In this document: positions 13,245-13,757 of the stretch, piece after piece
How the letters are laid out: the number at the start of each line of letters is the position of its first letter
How positions within the stretch are numbered: position 1 is the stretch's first letter
Source: Limiplasma sp045540635
GTDB lineage: Bacteria > Bacillota > Clostridia > Christensenellales > Aristaeellaceae
Length of the DNA: 13,757 nucleotides
Direction: 5' to 3'
Assembly: GCA_045540635.1 (NCBI GenBank)
Contig: JAZQHO010000150.1
Coordinates: 1-13,757 of the forward strand
Notes under the pieces: model-generated
What the model saw: only the letters and a program-made list of their open reading frames with translations
Told to the model about the DNA's origin: nothing
Database searches by the model: none
Program-made: the position numbers and the translations under genes

Positions 13245-13757
13245 ATGACCCTCTACGAACAGGCCAAAGCCCGCTATGAAGCCATCGGTGTGGATGTTGA
13301 AGCTGCCCTTGCCAAGCTGGAGAAGGCTCCTGTTGCCATGCACTGCTGGCAGGGCGACGATGTGCGCGGTTTCGATACCGACCCCAACAAGCCTCTTACC
13401 GGCGGCATCCAGACCACCGGCAACTACCCCGGCCGTGCCCGCACCCCCGAAGAGCTGATGGCGGATATCGATCTGGTGCTGAAGCTGGTGCCCGGCACCA
13501 AGAAAATGAACCTGCACGCCTCCTACGCCATTTTCGACGAGGACAACGGCGGCTGGGTGGATCGGGACAAGCTGGAGCCCAAGCATTTTCAGAAGTGGGT
13601 GGATTTCTGCAAGGAGCGCGGTCTGGGCTGCGACTTCAATCCCACCTTCTTCAGCCATCCCAAGTGTGATCCTCTGACTCTGGCAAGCCCCAACGAGCAG
13701 ACCCGGAAATTCTGGATCGCCCACGGCAAGGCCTGTATCCGCATCTCCCAGTATCTG
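13245..13757 (+). CDS. rhaA: L-rhamnose isomerase (3' end missing)
   Basis: RhaA converts L-rhamnose to L-rhamnulose in the cytosol with a metal ion. Only the first 171 residues of about 420 lie in the window; the frame is open at the edge. The start (MTLYEQAKARYEAIGVDVE), then MHCWQGDDVRGF (32-43) and GGIQTTGNYPG (53-63) are hallmark sequences of rhamnose isomerases, followed by NLHASYAIFDE and GLGCDFNPTFFSHP of the barrel. Catalytic metal ligands farther on are not visible. The ATG at 13245 has AAAGGA about ten bases upstream. It follows rhaB by 47 bases; a TATGAT at 13216-13221 lacks a good -35, so the gene is probably read from the rhaM promoter. The aldolase gene (rhaD) is not in the window and would be expected nearby. 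Confidence 0.95.
   Translation, partial: MTLYEQAKARYEAIGVDVEAALAKLEKAPVAMHCWQGDDVRGFDTDPNKPLTGGIQTTGNYPGRARTPEELMADIDLVLKLVPGTKKMNLHASYAIFDEDNGGWVDRDKLEPKHFQKWVDFCKERGLGCDFNPTFFSHPKCDPLTLASPNEQTRKFWIAHGKACIRISQYL

Overview
The window looks like chromosomal DNA from a GC-rich, pectin-degrading member of the Clostridia (probably Oscillospirales/Ruminococcaceae-type gut Firmicutes). The grounds are strong AGGAGG-type ribosome binding sites 6-10 bases before starts, some GTG starts, LplA/LplB/LplC-type carbohydrate ABC importers without their own ATPase, a DUF3502-type solute-binding protein, and an AraC-regulated L-rhamnose operon. The genus cannot be fixed from sequence alone. I see no tRNA, rRNA, CRISPR array, insertion sequence or attachment site.

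Layout: (1) 1-1532, the 3' part of a solute-binding protein gene, ending in a strong terminator. (2) 1613-2278, minus strand, a small HIT-superfamily protein that looks like a tandem HIT fold and has no obvious link to pectin. (3) 2499-4229, minus strand, a fusion of a CE12 rhamnogalacturonan acetylesterase and a GH105 unsaturated rhamnogalacturonyl hydrolase, followed by a structured 3' UTR and terminator. (4) 4407-6231, plus strand, a two-gene operon: a cytosolic CE4/NodB-type deacetylase-like protein and a PL22-type oligogalacturonate lyase. (5) 6475-9876, minus strand, an importer operon of two permeases and a DUF3502-type binding protein, transcribed from a promoter near 10127-10155 through a leader of about 240 bases. 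(6) 9877-10400, an AT-rich divergent regulatory region. (7) 10401-11372, an AraC-family regulator. (8) 11466 to the right edge, rhaM-rhaB-rhaA, with rhaA cut by the window end.

Inferred working model: pectin and rhamnogalacturonan-I fragments made outside the cell are imported by the two ABC systems. None of the enzymes in the window has a visible signal peptide, so the oligosaccharides are probably finished in the cytosol. CE12 removes acetyl groups, GH105 splits the unsaturated galacturonyl-rhamnose unit, and PL22 converts short unsaturated oligogalacturonides. The released L-rhamnose is anomerised (RhaM), isomerised (RhaA) and phosphorylated (RhaB). The AraC regulator sits between the importer and the rhamnose genes and is the obvious candidate local controller.

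The pathway itself is of a known kind. The parts that deserve a second look are the CE12-GH105 fusion that still carries a ribosome binding site and ATG exactly at the domain junction, the 3' UTR behind it with a C-rich 'anti-SD-like' loop and terminator (candidate sRNA), the tandem HIT protein with an altered HIT motif, and the clustered palindromes, cre-like sites and possible attenuator in the 9877-10400 regulatory region.
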